Shown: piece by piece, positions 51,649-61,040 of the stretch
How the letters are laid out: each line of letters starts with the position of its first letter
Numbering within the stretch: the stretch's first letter is position 1
Assembly: GCA_963751795.1 (NCBI GenBank)
Contig: CAVVVI010000003.1
Span: forward strand, 1-64,000
Direction: 5' to 3'
DNA length: 64,000 nt
Source of the DNA: BOG-908 sp963751795
Lineage (GTDB): Bacteria; Pseudomonadota; Alphaproteobacteria; Acetobacterales; Acetobacteraceae
Program-made: the position numbers and the translations under genes
Notes under the pieces: generated by a model
Seen by the model: only the letters and a program-made list of their open reading frames with translations
Told to the model about the DNA's origin: nothing
Databases searched by the model: none

Positions 51649-53220
51649 ATGGATACCGCCGTAGCCCGCCCCGAACTTCTTCTGGTTGCCGACGCGGTTG
51701 CGCGGGAGAAGTCGATCGACCGGGAGGAAGTGCTCGAGGCGATGGAGCAGGCGATCCAGAAGGCCGGCCGCGCCAAATACGGCCACGAGAAGGACATCCG
51801 CGCCACGATCGACCGCCGGACTGGCGACGTGCGGCTGACCCGCTGGACCGAGCTGGTCGAGACGGTGGAGAACGAGGCGACGCAGATCCCCGTGCACATC
51901 GCCAAGAAGTTCCGCCCCGACCTCGAGCTGGGCCAGTTTATCGTCGATCCGCTGCCGCCGATCGATTTCGACCGGATCGGTGCGCAGACCGCCAAGCAGG
52001 TGATCGTGCAGCGTGTGCGCGAGTATGAGCGCAAGCGGCAGTTCGACGAGTTCAAGGACCGCGTGGGCGAGATCATAAACGGCGTGGTCAAGCGGACCGA
52101 GTACGGCAATCTGATGGTCGATCTCGGCAAGTCCGAGGCCCTGCTGCGGCGCGACGAGCTGATCCCGCGTGAGAGCTTCCGCAACGGCGACCGTGTGCGC
52201 GCCTACATCTTTGACGTGCGCGAGGAGATTCGCGGTCCGCAGATCTTCCTCAGCCGGACGCATCCGGCGTTCCTGGCCAAGCTGTTCGCCCAGGAAGTGC
52301 CGGAGATCTACGATGGGATCATCGAGATCAAGGCGGTGGCGCGCGACCCTGGCAGCCGCGCCAAGATGGCGGTGATCAGCCGTGACAGCTCCATCGACCC
52401 GGTTGGCGCCTGCGTAGGTATGCGCGGCAGCCGTGTGCAGGCCGTGGTGCAGGAGCTGCAGGGCGAGAAGATCGACATCATTCCTTGGTCGCCGCAATCG
52501 GCCACCTTCGTGGTGAACGCTTTGGCGCCGGCCGAGGTGACCAAAGTGGTGATGGACGAGGAGGCAGGGCGCGTCGAGGTGGTGGTGCCCGACGAGCAGC
52601 TCTCGCTGGCTATCGGCCGCCGCGGCCAGAACGTGCGCCTGGCCAGCCAGCTGACGCGCTGGGACATCGATATCCTGACCGAGGCCGAGGAGAGCGAGCG
52701 GCGGCAGGAGGAGTTCCGGCGGCGGACCGGGCTGTTCGTCGAGGCGCTGGACGTGGACGACGTGATCGCCGGGCTGTTGGTGACCGAAGGGTTCAACTCG
52801 GTCGAGGAGCTGGCCTTCGTGGACCGCGACGAGCTGGCCGACATCGAGGGCTTCGACGAGACGGTCGCCGAGGAGCTGATCCGGCGCGCCGAGCAGTTCC
52901 TGGTGCAGCGCGACGAGGGGTTGACCGAGAAGCGCATCGAGCTGGGTGTGTCTGACGAGGTGGCGGCTTTCGAGCTGTTCACGCCGCAGATGCTGGTGAC
53001 ATTGGGCGAGCGCGGCGTGAAGTCGCTCGACGACCTGGCCGACCTGGCCGGCGACGAGCTGGTGGAGATCCTGGGGGCCGAGCTGGTCGATGAGGAGACC
53101 GCCAACGAGGTGATCATGGCCGCGCGCGCCCATTGGTTCGCCGAGGATGGCGAGCCGCAGGAAGCAGAAGCAGCCACCGACGCCGAGCCGGAAACGGCGA
53201 CGGAGGCTTCACACGACTGA
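51649..53220 (+). CDS. nusA: Transcription termination/antitermination protein NusA
   Basis: 523 aa. The N-terminal polymerase-binding domain is followed by an S1 domain (about 135-200), two KH domains (SIDPVGACVGMRGSRVQAVV and VVVPDEQLSLAIGRRGQNVR) and two C-terminal acidic repeats (about residues 365-500). The order is complete and full-length for alphaproteobacteria. Starts 17 bases after rimP. Confidence 0.97.
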   Translation: MDTAVARPELLLVADAVAREKSIDREEVLEAMEQAIQKAGRAKYGHEKDIRATIDRRTGDVRLTRWTELVETVENEATQIPVHIAKKFRPDLELGQFIVDPLPPIDFDRIGAQTAKQVIVQRVREYERKRQFDEFKDRVGEIINGVVKRTEYGNLMVDLGKSEALLRRDELIPRESFRNGDRVRAYIFDVREEIRGPQIFLSRTHPAFLAKLFAQEVPEIYDGIIEIKAVARDPGSRAKMAVISRDSSIDPVGACVGMRGSRVQAVVQELQGEKIDIIPWSPQSATFVVNALAPAEVTKVVMDEEAGRVEVVVPDEQLSLAIGRRGQNVRLASQLTRWDIDILTEAEESERRQEEFRRRTGLFVEALDVDDVIAGLLVTEGFNSVEELAFVDRDELADIEGFDETVAEELIRRAEQFLVQRDEGLTEKRIELGVSDEVAAFELFTPQMLVTLGERGVKSLDDLADLAGDELVEILGAELVDEETANEVIMAARAHWFAEDGEPQEAEAATDAEPETATEASHD

Positions 53221-53260
53221 CCCGGAGCCCCATGTCAGCGCCGTTGCCGGTCCGCCGGAT

Positions 53261-53872
53261 GTGGCATTGGGCGACGACCCCGAGCGCGGGGCGCAGCGGC
53301 GCTGCATCGTCACCCGCGCGCAGGGTGATCGTGGCCGGATGGTGCGGTTCGTGATCGGGCCGGACAGGGCCGTGGTGCCGGACTTGGCGGCACGGCTGCC
53401 GGGCCGGGGTTTTTGGTTGAGCGCCCGTGCCGATGTGATACAAGCGGCCTGTGCCAAAGGCGCCTTTGCTCGTGCGGCCCGCGGTTCGGTTTCCGTGCCT
53501 GTCGATCTGAACGGTGTCCTGCAAGCGCAGCTTGCCAGGCGCATTTCCGATCATCTCGGCCTCGCGCGCCGGGCGGGGCAGGCCGTGGCTGGTTTTGCCA
53601 AGGCCCGCGAGTGGGTACAGGGCGGCCATGCCGGCCTGGTGATCCAGGCGAGCGACGGCAGCGAGGACGAGCGCCGCCGTTTGGTGTCGGGCGGCGGCGA
53701 CGTGCCCGTCGCTTGGCCGTTGGATGCGGCGGGCCTGGGTGCCGTGTTTGGGCGTGACCAGGTGGTGCATGTGGCGGTGGCGCAAGGGCGTCTAGCCCAG
53801 TCGCTGCTGGACGAGATTCTACGCCTGTCCGGGGTGTCCGGGCGGGTGATGTGCAAGCAGGCAGGTGAATGA
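53261..53872 (+). CDS. YlxR (DUF448) fused to L7Ae-like RNA-binding domain
   Basis: 203 aa from GTG 53261; the start is uncertain. The N-terminal YlxR part has RRCIVTRAQGDRGRMVRFV and DLAARLPGRGFWLSA. The C-terminal part (HLGLARRAGQAVAGFAKARE and onwards) resembles the L7Ae/L30e RNA-binding fold. This two-domain form is usual between nusA and infB in alphaproteobacteria. YlxR has been linked to RNase P and transcription control in other bacteria. Its TGA overlaps the infB ATG. Confidence 0.88.
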   Translation: MALGDDPERGAQRRCIVTRAQGDRGRMVRFVIGPDRAVVPDLAARLPGRGFWLSARADVIQAACAKGAFARAARGSVSVPVDLNGVLQAQLARRISDHLGLARRAGQAVAGFAKAREWVQGGHAGLVIQASDGSEDERRRLVSGGGDVPVAWPLDAAGLGAVFGRDQVVHVAVAQGRLAQSLLDEILRLSGVSGRVMCKQAGE

Positions 53873-56640
53873 GCGAAACCAACGACCGCGATGTGGCTAC
53901 CGATGGCGGGCAGGATGCAGGTGAGGCCAAGGGCCGCCTGTCGTTGCGCCCGGCTGGCCGGCTCGAGCTGGGCCGCACCGTCGATGCCGGATCGGTAAAG
54001 CAGAGCTTTTCGCATGGGCGCACGAAGGTGGTGCAGGTGGAGGTCCGCAAGACCCGCACCGGCGCCCCCAAGCCTGCCTATCCGGCGACGCCGCAGCCAC
54101 CGCTGCCTGCCAATCTGGGTGCCCCGAACCGCCCTGTGGCGCAAGCCGCCACCGCGGCGCCGGCTGCCCCGGGCGTTGCAAAGCCTGGCGCGGCTGCGGT
54201 GCGGCCTACGGGCCCGGCGCGGCCCGGCATGGGCGGGCGTGCGCTTACGGCCAACGAGCTGGCGGTGCGGCAGCGCGTGCTGCTCGATGCGCAGAAGCAG
54301 CAGCAGGAGCAGGCGCGCGAGAACGCCAAGCGCGAGGCCGAACGCCGGGAGCAGGAGAAGATCTCCATCCTGTCGGCCGCCGAGGAAGCGCGCCGGCGTG
54401 ACGAGGATCAGCGCCGGCAGGCCGAAGAGGATCAGCGCCGGGCGGTAGCCGAGCAGGCCCGTGCCCGCGAGGCGGCGGCCGCCGGTTCCGCTCAGGACGG
54501 CCAGGCGCCCGCTGGCGAGGTGGCCGGAGCGGCTCCGGCACGGATAGGCGCGGCGCGCAGCCCGGTGGCAGCCCGCGCGGCGACACCGGCCGTGCCGGGT
54601 TCGCCCACCGAGACGCTGCGGCTGCGGACCGGTCGCGAGGACGAGGAAGAGGGCCGCGGCGTGGTGCGCCGGCCGGGTGGCGTGGTTGCCCCCCGCAAGG
54701 TGCTCACCCCGGTGGTGGCCAAGAAGGGCCCCGGTGAGGGCCGGCGGGCCGGCCGCATCGACGTGCAGGCGGCGATGGAGGGCGAGGACGAGAAGACGCG
54801 CAGCCTGGCCAGTGTCAGGCGCCAGCGCGAGCGTGAGCGCCGGCAGGCCGAACTGGCCGCCTTGCGTGCCGATCAGGTGCGCGTGGTGCGCGACGTGGTG
54901 CTGCCCGACGCGATTACCGTGCAGGAGCTGGCCAACCGCATGGCCGCGCGGGCCGTGGACGTGGTCAAGACGCTGATGCGCATGGGCGTGATGGCGACCA
55001 TCACGCAGGTGCTCGACAGCGACACCGCCGAGCTGGTGGTGCAGGAATTCGGCCATCGTGTGCGGCGCGTCAGCGAAAGCGACGTCGAGACGGCGATCGA
55101 GGGCGATATCGACGAGGACGAGGATCTGAGCCCCCGCGCGCCCGTGGTGACGATCATGGGCCACGTCGATCATGGCAAGACGTCGCTGCTGGATGCGCTG
55201 CGGGCGACCGATGTGGCGGCCGGCGAGGCGGGTGGCATCACCCAGCATATCGGCGCCTATCAGGTGACGCTGCCTTCCGGCAGCCAGATCACCTTCATCG
55301 ACACGCCGGGCCATGAGGCGTTCACCTCCATGCGCGCCCGCGGTGCCTCGGTGACCGATATCGTGGTGTTGGTGGTTGCCAGCGATGACGGCGTGATGCC
55401 GCAGACGATCGAGGCGATCAAGCACGCCAAGGCGGCGCATGCGCCGATCATCGTGGCCATCAACAAGATGGACAAGGCGGACGCCAACCCCACGCGCGTG
55501 CGGCAGGAATTGCTGAGCCACGAGATCGTGGTGGAAGACATGGGCGGCGACACGCAGGACGTGGAAGTCTCGGCGACCAAGAAGACCAACCTCGACAAGC
55601 TGGAAGAGGCGATCCTGCTGCAGGCCGAAGTGCTGGAGCTGCGGGCCAACCCCAACCGGCCGGCCGAGGGCAGCGTGATTGAGAGCCGACTGGATCGTGG
55701 GCGGGGGCCAGTGGCCACCATTCTGGTGCAGAACGGCACGCTGAAGCAGGGCGATATCGTGGTGTGCGGCGCCGAGTGGGGCCGCGTGCGCGCCATGCTC
55801 GACGACAAGAACCGGGCGATCAAGCTCGCCGGACCCTCGACTCCGGTGGAGATCCTGGGCCTGGGCGGCGTGCCTTCGGCCGGTGAGCCGTTCATCGTGG
55901 TCGAGGACGAGCAGCGCGCCCGTGAGGTGAGCGAGTTCCGCACACGCAAGCTGCGCGACAAGGCTGCCGCCGGGGCGACCGCGGCGCGTGGCACGCTGGA
56001 GCAGATGCTGACCCGCATCGCGGCCGGTGCGCAGAACGAAGTGGCCGTGGTGATCAAGGCGGACGTGCAGGGCAGCGCCGAGGCGATCCAGGCGACCGTG
56101 CTGAAGCTGGAGCATGAGGAGGTCAAGGTCCGGGTGCTCAACTCGAGCGTCGGGCAGATCACCGAAGGCGACGTGCAGCTGGCCAAGGCAAGCCATGCGA
56201 TGATCGTCGGGTTCAACGTGCGTGCCAGCAGCCAGGCGCGCGAGATGGCGCATCGCGACGGTGTCGAGATCCGCTACTACTCGATCATCTACCAGGTGGC
56301 CGACGACATCACCCAACTGGTGAAGGGCAAGATCTCGCCGAAATATCGCGAGAACTTCCTGGGCTATGCCGAGATCCGCAAGGTGTTCGACATCACCAAG
56401 ACTGGCAAGGTGGCTGGCTGCATGATCACCGAGGGGCTGGTGAAGCGCGGTTGCGGCGTGCGCCTGCTGCGCGACGGCGTGGTGATCCATCAGGGCGAGC
56501 TGTCGCAGCTGAAGCGCTTCAAGGACGACGTGCGCGAAGTGGCGCGTGGCTACGAGTGCGGCCTGTCGTTTGCGGGCTATAACGACCTGCGCGAGGGCGA
56601 CCTTGTGGAGTGCTACGAAAGCGAGCTGGTTCCGGCGTGA
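53869..56640 (+). CDS. infB: Translation initiation factor IF-2
   Basis: 923 aa. The N-terminus has the alphaproteobacterial signature (SLRPAGRLELGRTVDAGSVK), then a charged helical linker and the IF2_N domain (about 345-395). The GTPase domain has G1 GHVDHGKTSLL (near residue 430), DTPGHEAF and INKMDKAD. The C-terminal tRNA-binding domains run to the end. It brings fMet-tRNA to the 30S subunit. ATGA overlap with the preceding gene, GTGA overlap with rbfA. Confidence 0.98.
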   Translation: MSETNDRDVATDGGQDAGEAKGRLSLRPAGRLELGRTVDAGSVKQSFSHGRTKVVQVEVRKTRTGAPKPAYPATPQPPLPANLGAPNRPVAQAATAAPAAPGVAKPGAAAVRPTGPARPGMGGRALTANELAVRQRVLLDAQKQQQEQARENAKREAERREQEKISILSAAEEARRRDEDQRRQAEEDQRRAVAEQARAREAAAAGSAQDGQAPAGEVAGAAPARIGAARSPVAARAATPAVPGSPTETLRLRTGREDEEEGRGVVRRPGGVVAPRKVLTPVVAKKGPGEGRRAGRIDVQAAMEGEDEKTRSLASVRRQRERERRQAELAALRADQVRVVRDVVLPDAITVQELANRMAARAVDVVKTLMRMGVMATITQVLDSDTAELVVQEFGHRVRRVSESDVETAIEGDIDEDEDLSPRAPVVTIMGHVDHGKTSLLDALRATDVAAGEAGGITQHIGAYQVTLPSGSQITFIDTPGHEAFTSMRARGASVTDIVVLVVASDDGVMPQTIEAIKHAKAAHAPIIVAINKMDKADANPTRVRQELLSHEIVVEDMGGDTQDVEVSATKKTNLDKLEEAILLQAEVLELRANPNRPAEGSVIESRLDRGRGPVATILVQNGTLKQGDIVVCGAEWGRVRAMLDDKNRAIKLAGPSTPVEILGLGGVPSAGEPFIVVEDEQRAREVSEFRTRKLRDKAAAGATAARGTLEQMLTRIAAGAQNEVAVVIKADVQGSAEAIQATVLKLEHEEVKVRVLNSSVGQITEGDVQLAKASHAMIVGFNVRASSQAREMAHRDGVEIRYYSIIYQVADDITQLVKGKISPKYRENFLGYAEIRKVFDITKTGKVAGCMITEGLVKRGCGVRLLRDGVVIHQGELSQLKRFKDDVREVARGYECGLSFAGYNDLREGDLVECYESELVPA

Positions 56641-57125
56641 AGCTGACGCGCAAGGATGGCCGGGCGGAGCGTGCGCCCGCTCCGCCCCGGCCATCCAAGA
56701 CGGCGAGCCGCAAGGCAGGGCCGAAGCCGCCATCACAGCGGCAGCTGCGCGTGGCCGAGGAGGTGCGGCACGTGCTCTCGGGCATCTTCACCCGTGGCGA
56801 GTTCCGCGATCCCGATTTGGCCGATATCCTGATTACCGTGACTGAGGTGCGGATGTCGCCCGACCTGAAGCACGCGACGGCGTTCGTGACGCGGCTGGGG
56901 CGCACCGATATCGAGGCCAAGCTGCCGGCGTTGCGCCGGGCGGCGCCGTTTTTTCGCGTGCAGCTGGCCCATGAGATGCGGCTGCGGGTGGCGCCCGACG
57001 TGTCGTTCCAGGCGGACACGGCGCTGGAATACGCCATGCACATCAACCAGCTGCTGCGGGCGCCCGAGGTGGCCAAGGATCTGGACGGCGCGGCGGCGGA
57101 CGGGGAGCCGCCGGGCGAGGCTTAG
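56637..57125 (+). CDS. rbfA: Ribosome-binding factor A
   Basis: 162 aa from GTG 56637 (overlap with the infB stop). Core RbfA features are RVAEEVRHVLSGIF, VTEVRMSPDLKHATAFVTRL and VAPDVSFQADTALEYAMHIN. RbfA matures the 30S subunit and is the expected follower of infB. Its stop overlaps the stop end of a convergent gene by four bases, and truB, which usually follows, is absent here. Confidence 0.96.
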   Translation: MKLTRKDGRAERAPAPPRPSKTASRKAGPKPPSQRQLRVAEEVRHVLSGIFTRGEFRDPDLADILITVTEVRMSPDLKHATAFVTRLGRTDIEAKLPALRRAAPFFRVQLAHEMRLRVAPDVSFQADTALEYAMHINQLLRAPEVAKDLDGAAADGEPPGEA

Positions 57126-57382
57126 CCGCCGCGGCGACGCGTTTCGGGCGGGGCGTAGTAGCGCTCGAGGTCGGCGGGGCTCAGCGCCTGGCCGGTGGCG
57201 TTGCGGATGATGTCGAGCAGCTCCTGGTCGGTGCGGCCGGCCTGGCGCATCTGCTCGATCTCGTCGCTGATCATGCCGATGAAGGCGGGGAGCGGGAAGC
57301 GTTCGTCCGGCAGGCCGAGGGCCGTGCGCAGGGCGCGTTGGGCGGCGATGGCCTGGTCGATCGAGAGGTCCTGGTCGTCCAT
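57122..57382 (-). CDS. Small unknown protein, 86 aa
   Basis: Helical acidic protein beginning MDDQDLSIDQAIAAQRALRT, with ISDEIEQMRQAGRTDQELLD and a basic end ERYYAPPETRRRGG. No signal peptide. It overlaps rbfA by four bases tail-to-tail and follows the 74-aa gene on the same strand. Not recognised. Confidence 0.6.
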   Translation of the reverse strand: MDDQDLSIDQAIAAQRALRTALGLPDERFPLPAFIGMISDEIEQMRQAGRTDQELLDIIRNATGQALSPADLERYYAPPETRRRGG

Positions 57383-57406
57383 GATGGGGGCTCCTTGGCT
57401 GGTGGT

Positions 57407-57631
57407 TCAGCAGATGGCGGCTTGCTTGCGGATTTCGGTGGCGTGGCGCCGGGCGCCCTCGGGGGTTGCCTCGTAGCGGCCGTCGGCACGTGGGTTGGCT
57501 AGGCCGTCCTGGCACAGGCGTTCCAGGCAGGGACCGTCTTTGAGCGCCGGGGGGCGGCCGGCGGGGCCGGCCAGGAGCAGGCGGTGCAGGGCCGAGCGGC
57601 AGCAGGTCTCCAAATAGGGTTCGTTCCACAT
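57407..57631 (-). CDS. Small unknown protein, 74 aa, cysteine-containing
   Basis: Starts MWNEPYLETCCRSALHRLL; ends with a basic ATPEGARRHATEIRKQAAIC. Four cysteines or more and a central PCLERLCQDG suggest metal or redox binding. It is 24 bases upstream of the 86-aa gene, so a two-gene unit. Not recognised. Confidence 0.6.
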   Translation of the reverse strand: MWNEPYLETCCRSALHRLLLAGPAGRPPALKDGPCLERLCQDGLANPRADGRYEATPEGARRHATEIRKQAAIC

Positions 57632-57752
57632 GGGCGGACTCTCGGGCGGGGGAGCGACGGGCGCAAGCCTTGATGTGGCGCGCCGTTGTGGGCAGGACAG
57701 GGGTGCTATGGTGCGGCGCCGCTTCCGGCGCGGGCTGGGATGTGGACGCGCG

Positions 57753-58799
57753 ATGATGTTGAGCGAGGCGGCCTCGGCCGTGCTGCCGCTGCTGCGGCTG
57801 GTGGATGCCGAGCGGGCGCATGGCTGGGCGTTGCGCGGGCTGCGGGCCGGGCTGGCGGGGCGCGGGGCGGCGGATGATCCGGCGCTGGAGATGCGGGCGA
57901 TGGGGCTGGTGTTTGCCAACCCGATCGGGCTGGCGGCGGGTTTCGACAAGGATGCGGTTGCGGTGGCGCCGCTGTTGCGGCTGGGGTTCGGCTGCGTGGA
58001 GGCCGGCACGGTGACGCCGCTGGCGCAGGGCGGCAATCCGCGGCCGCGGGTGTTCCGGCTGCCGCGGCATCGGGCGGTGATCAACCGGCTGGGGTTCAAC
58101 AATGGCGGGATCGACGCCTATGTGGCGCGGCTGCGGGCGGCGGGGCGGCTGCCGGGGCGGTTCGGCGCCAATGTGGGCATCAACAAGGAGGGCGCCGACC
58201 CCGAGCGGGATTATCCGGCGCTGGTGGCCGCGGTGACGCCGTATGCGGATTACGTGACGATCAACGTGAGCTCGCCGAATACGCCGGGGCTGCGCGACCT
58301 GCAGGGCGAGGCGCGGCTGCGGGGCATTCTGCAGGCGGTGGCCGCACGGGTGCCGGTTCATCCGCCGCTGCTGGTGAAGGTGGCGCCGGATTTGAGCGAG
58401 GACGGGCTGGCGGCCGTGGTGGAGGCGGCGGTGGCGGGCGGGGCGGCGGGGCTGGTTTTGACCAACACGACGATCAGCCGGCCGGCGGGGCTGGACGGGG
58501 TGAACGCGCTGCAGGCCGGCGGGCTTTCGGGGGCGCCGCTGTTCGAGCGGAGCACGGCGATGCTGCGGCTGGCGGCCAGGCTGGCGGCGGGGCGGTTGGT
58601 GCTGGTGGGGTGTGGCGGCGTGCGGACCGGGGCGGATGTGCTGGAGAAGATGATGGCCGGGGCCAGCCTGGTGCAGGTGTACACCGAGTTTGCGTATGCC
58701 GGGCCGGTGCTGGTGGGGCGGCTGAAGGCCGAGTTGCTGGTGGCGTTGCGCGAGCGCGGGTTTGCGCGGGCGGCCGACGCAGTGGGGGCGGGGCTGTGA
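57753..58799 (+). CDS. pyrD: Dihydroorotate dehydrogenase (quinone), class 2
   Basis: 348 aa from ATG 57753. Segments GLAAGFDKDAVAVAPLLRLG, INRLGFNNGGIDAYVARLRA, NVGINKEGADPERDYPALVA, INVSSPNTPGLRDLQGEARL and LTNTTISRP are diagnostic. The class 2 form has an N-terminal helix pair for membrane association and passes electrons to quinone. Its stop shares one base with the HAD gene start (TGATG). Confidence 0.97.
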   Translation: MMLSEAASAVLPLLRLVDAERAHGWALRGLRAGLAGRGAADDPALEMRAMGLVFANPIGLAAGFDKDAVAVAPLLRLGFGCVEAGTVTPLAQGGNPRPRVFRLPRHRAVINRLGFNNGGIDAYVARLRAAGRLPGRFGANVGINKEGADPERDYPALVAAVTPYADYVTINVSSPNTPGLRDLQGEARLRGILQAVAARVPVHPPLLVKVAPDLSEDGLAAVVEAAVAGGAAGLVLTNTTISRPAGLDGVNALQAGGLSGAPLFERSTAMLRLAARLAAGRLVLVGCGGVRTGADVLEKMMAGASLVQVYTEFAYAGPVLVGRLKAELLVALRERGFARAADAVGAGL

Positions 58800-59647
58800 T
58801 GCGGCGGGTGGACGGGCTGGGCGAGCTGGCCGGGGGGTATGACGGCTTCATCGTGGATTTGTGGGGCGTGGTGCATGACGGGGTGCGGCCGTATCCGGCG
58901 GCGCTGGAGGCGCTGGGGCGGTTGGCGGGGCGGCGGGTTCTGCTGCTTTCGAACGCGCCGCGCCGGGCGGCCAGCGCGCAGGGGATGCTGCGGCGGATGG
59001 GGGTTGGGGACGGGCTGTACAGCGACATTCTGACCAGCGGGGAGGCGGTGTGGCTGGCGTTGCGGGACCGGAGCGATCCTTGGTTCGCGCGGTTGGGGCG
59101 GCGTGTTTACCATCTGGGGCCGGCGCGGGACCGTAACGTGCTGGATGGGCTGGGGCTGGAGGTGGTGGCGCGGCCGGCGGCGGCGGATTTTGTGGTGAAT
59201 ACCGGGCCGGATGACGACATGAACGATCCGGGGACGATCGAGACGTTCGTGCCGGAGCTGGAGGCTTGCCTGGCGGCGGGGTTGCCGATGGTGTGTGCCA
59301 ATCCGGATCTGGTGGTGATGCGCGATGGCGTGCGGATCCTGTGTGCGGGCAGCCTGGCGCGGCATTACGCGGCGGCGGGGGGCGATGTGGTGAGCCTGGG
59401 CAAGCCGGATCCGGCGATTTATGCGCGGGCGTTGGGGATGATGGGGGTGGCGGCGGATCGGGTGCTGGCCATTGGGGATTCGTTGCATACGGATATTGGC
59501 GGGGCGGCGGCGGCGGGGATTGATAGTTTGTGGGTGCTGGGCGGGATCCATGCCGCGGCGCTGGGTGGGGACGATGCGGCGGCGCGGGGTGAGGCGGCGG
59601 CGGCGGGGGTGGCTCCGGTAGGGATGATCGACTTCCTGCGGTGGTAG
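58799..59647 (+). CDS. HAD-family hydrolase (TIGR01459-like)
   Basis: 282 aa. Motif I is FIVDLWGVVHDGV with nucleophile Asp20, motif II is LLLSNAPRR, then SLGKPDPAIY (lysine) and IGDSLHTDIGGAAAAGI (motif IV). The DLWGVVHDG form is typical of the sugar-phosphatase-like TIGR01459 group. Substrate unknown. Coupled to pyrD by TGATG. Confidence 0.88.
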   Translation: MRRVDGLGELAGGYDGFIVDLWGVVHDGVRPYPAALEALGRLAGRRVLLLSNAPRRAASAQGMLRRMGVGDGLYSDILTSGEAVWLALRDRSDPWFARLGRRVYHLGPARDRNVLDGLGLEVVARPAAADFVVNTGPDDDMNDPGTIETFVPELEACLAAGLPMVCANPDLVVMRDGVRILCAGSLARHYAAAGGDVVSLGKPDPAIYARALGMMGVAADRVLAIGDSLHTDIGGAAAAGIDSLWVLGGIHAAALGGDDAAARGEAAAAGVAPVGMIDFLRW

Positions 59648-59696
59648 CGGGCGGGCATAGTAGCAGGCTTGCGGATTGGGCGGTTGGACGAAAGGG

Positions 59697-60920
59697 ATGG
59701 GCATGGCCGGGATGACGCTGGACGAGGCGGTTGCGGGTGGCGGGCGGATCAGCGGGGAGTACGATGCCGCGTTTGCCGGGGTGGTGGATGCGTTCCGGGC
59801 CAATTTTGCGGTGCGGGGCGAGGTGGGGGCGAGCCTGTGCGTGAGTTTGCACGGCAAGCCGGTGGTGGACGTTTGGGGCGGGGTGGCCGAGCGCAAGACG
59901 GGGCGGGCGTGGGAGCGGGACACGGTGGGGATCGTGTTCAGCTGCACCAAGGGGGCCGCGGCGTTGTGTGCGCATCTGCTGGCCGAGCGGGGGCAGTTGC
60001 GGCTGCATGACGACGTGGCGGGGCTGTGGCCGGCGTTTGCGCAGGGCGGCAAAAGCGGGACGACGACGGCGATGATGCTGGGCCATACGTCTCCGGTGCC
60101 GCATGTGCGTGCGGTGGTGCGGCCGGGTGGGCTGGAAGATTACGACTACATGGTGGGGCTGGTGGAGGCCGAGCCGGCGTTCTGGGAGCCGGGGACTCGG
60201 CAGGGGTATCATGGGCTGACGTTCGCTTGGACGGTGGGGCACATGGTGCGGCTGGCGGCGGGCAAGCCGTTGGCCGCCGTGTTTGCCGAGGAGGTGGCCG
60301 GGCCGTTGGGGCTGGAGTTCTGGATCGGGCTGCCGGAGGCAGAGGAGGGGCGGGTGGCGCCGATGATCGGGGCCGATCCGGCGGAGGCTGATCTGGGGTC
60401 GCGTTTCGTGCAGGCCATTTTGCAGCAGCCGGGCAGTGTGGCGCAGCTGTTCATGGGCAATACGGGGGGTGCCGATTTCAACACGCGCGGCATGCATGCG
60501 GCCGAGCTGGGCAGTGCCAACGGCATTACCAATGCGCGGGGGCTGGCGGGGATGTATGGCGCGCTGGTGACCGGGGGGTTGCTGGGGGCCGAGAGCGTGG
60601 CGCGGATGGGGCGGTGTTTTGCCGCGACGCACATGGATGCCACGCTGCTGCAGCCGATGCGGTTCGGGCAGGGTTTCATGGTGAGCACGGACAACCGGCA
60701 GGCCGGGGGGCAGAGTTTGCTGCTGGGTGAGCGGGCGTTCGGGCATGTGGGGGCCGGGGGGAGTGTGGGGTTTGCCGACCCCGGGACGGGACTGGCGTTC
60801 GGCTACACGATGAACCGGATGGGGGCCGGCGTGCTGTTGAACCCGCGGGGGCAGAGTTTGGTGGATGCGGCGTATCGGGCGGTGGGGTGCCGGAGCGACG
60901 CCAGCGGGGCCTGGGTTTAG
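59697..60920 (+). CDS. Serine hydrolase, beta-lactamase/esterase EstB-like
   Basis: About 407 aa from ATG 59697 (59703 also possible). The SxxK motif is Ser82-Cys-Thr-Lys85 within GIVFSCTKGAAALCAHLL; Tyr171 lies in GTRQGYHGLTFAWTVG; HVGAGGSVGFADP occupies the third-motif position. These are class C beta-lactamase-fold esterases acting on small esters or peptides. No signal peptide, so cytoplasmic. Follows the HAD gene by 49 bases. Confidence 0.88.
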   Translation: MGMAGMTLDEAVAGGGRISGEYDAAFAGVVDAFRANFAVRGEVGASLCVSLHGKPVVDVWGGVAERKTGRAWERDTVGIVFSCTKGAAALCAHLLAERGQLRLHDDVAGLWPAFAQGGKSGTTTAMMLGHTSPVPHVRAVVRPGGLEDYDYMVGLVEAEPAFWEPGTRQGYHGLTFAWTVGHMVRLAAGKPLAAVFAEEVAGPLGLEFWIGLPEAEEGRVAPMIGADPAEADLGSRFVQAILQQPGSVAQLFMGNTGGADFNTRGMHAAELGSANGITNARGLAGMYGALVTGGLLGAESVARMGRCFAATHMDATLLQPMRFGQGFMVSTDNRQAGGQSLLLGERAFGHVGAGGSVGFADPGTGLAFGYTMNRMGAGVLLNPRGQSLVDAAYRAVGCRSDASGAWV

Positions 60921-61040
60921 GGCTGGGCTGGCGGGGGTTTTGCGGCCGGGCGGCGCTGCGGGTGCGGCTGCGGGCCGGGGTGCGGCGGCGCAGGCGGGTG
61001 GGCGCGGGGTGTGGCGTGCGGCGGCCGGCGGGGCGTGGGG

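Noticed and set aside
53551..56736. 1061-codon minus-strand frame across infB
   Set aside because: His/Arg/Ala-rich shadow of infB, whose GTPase motifs are unmistakable.
56733..60746. Long minus-strand frames opposite rbfA, pyrD, the HAD and the serine hydrolase genes
   Set aside because: Pro/Arg/His-rich shadows created by the G-rich plus strand.
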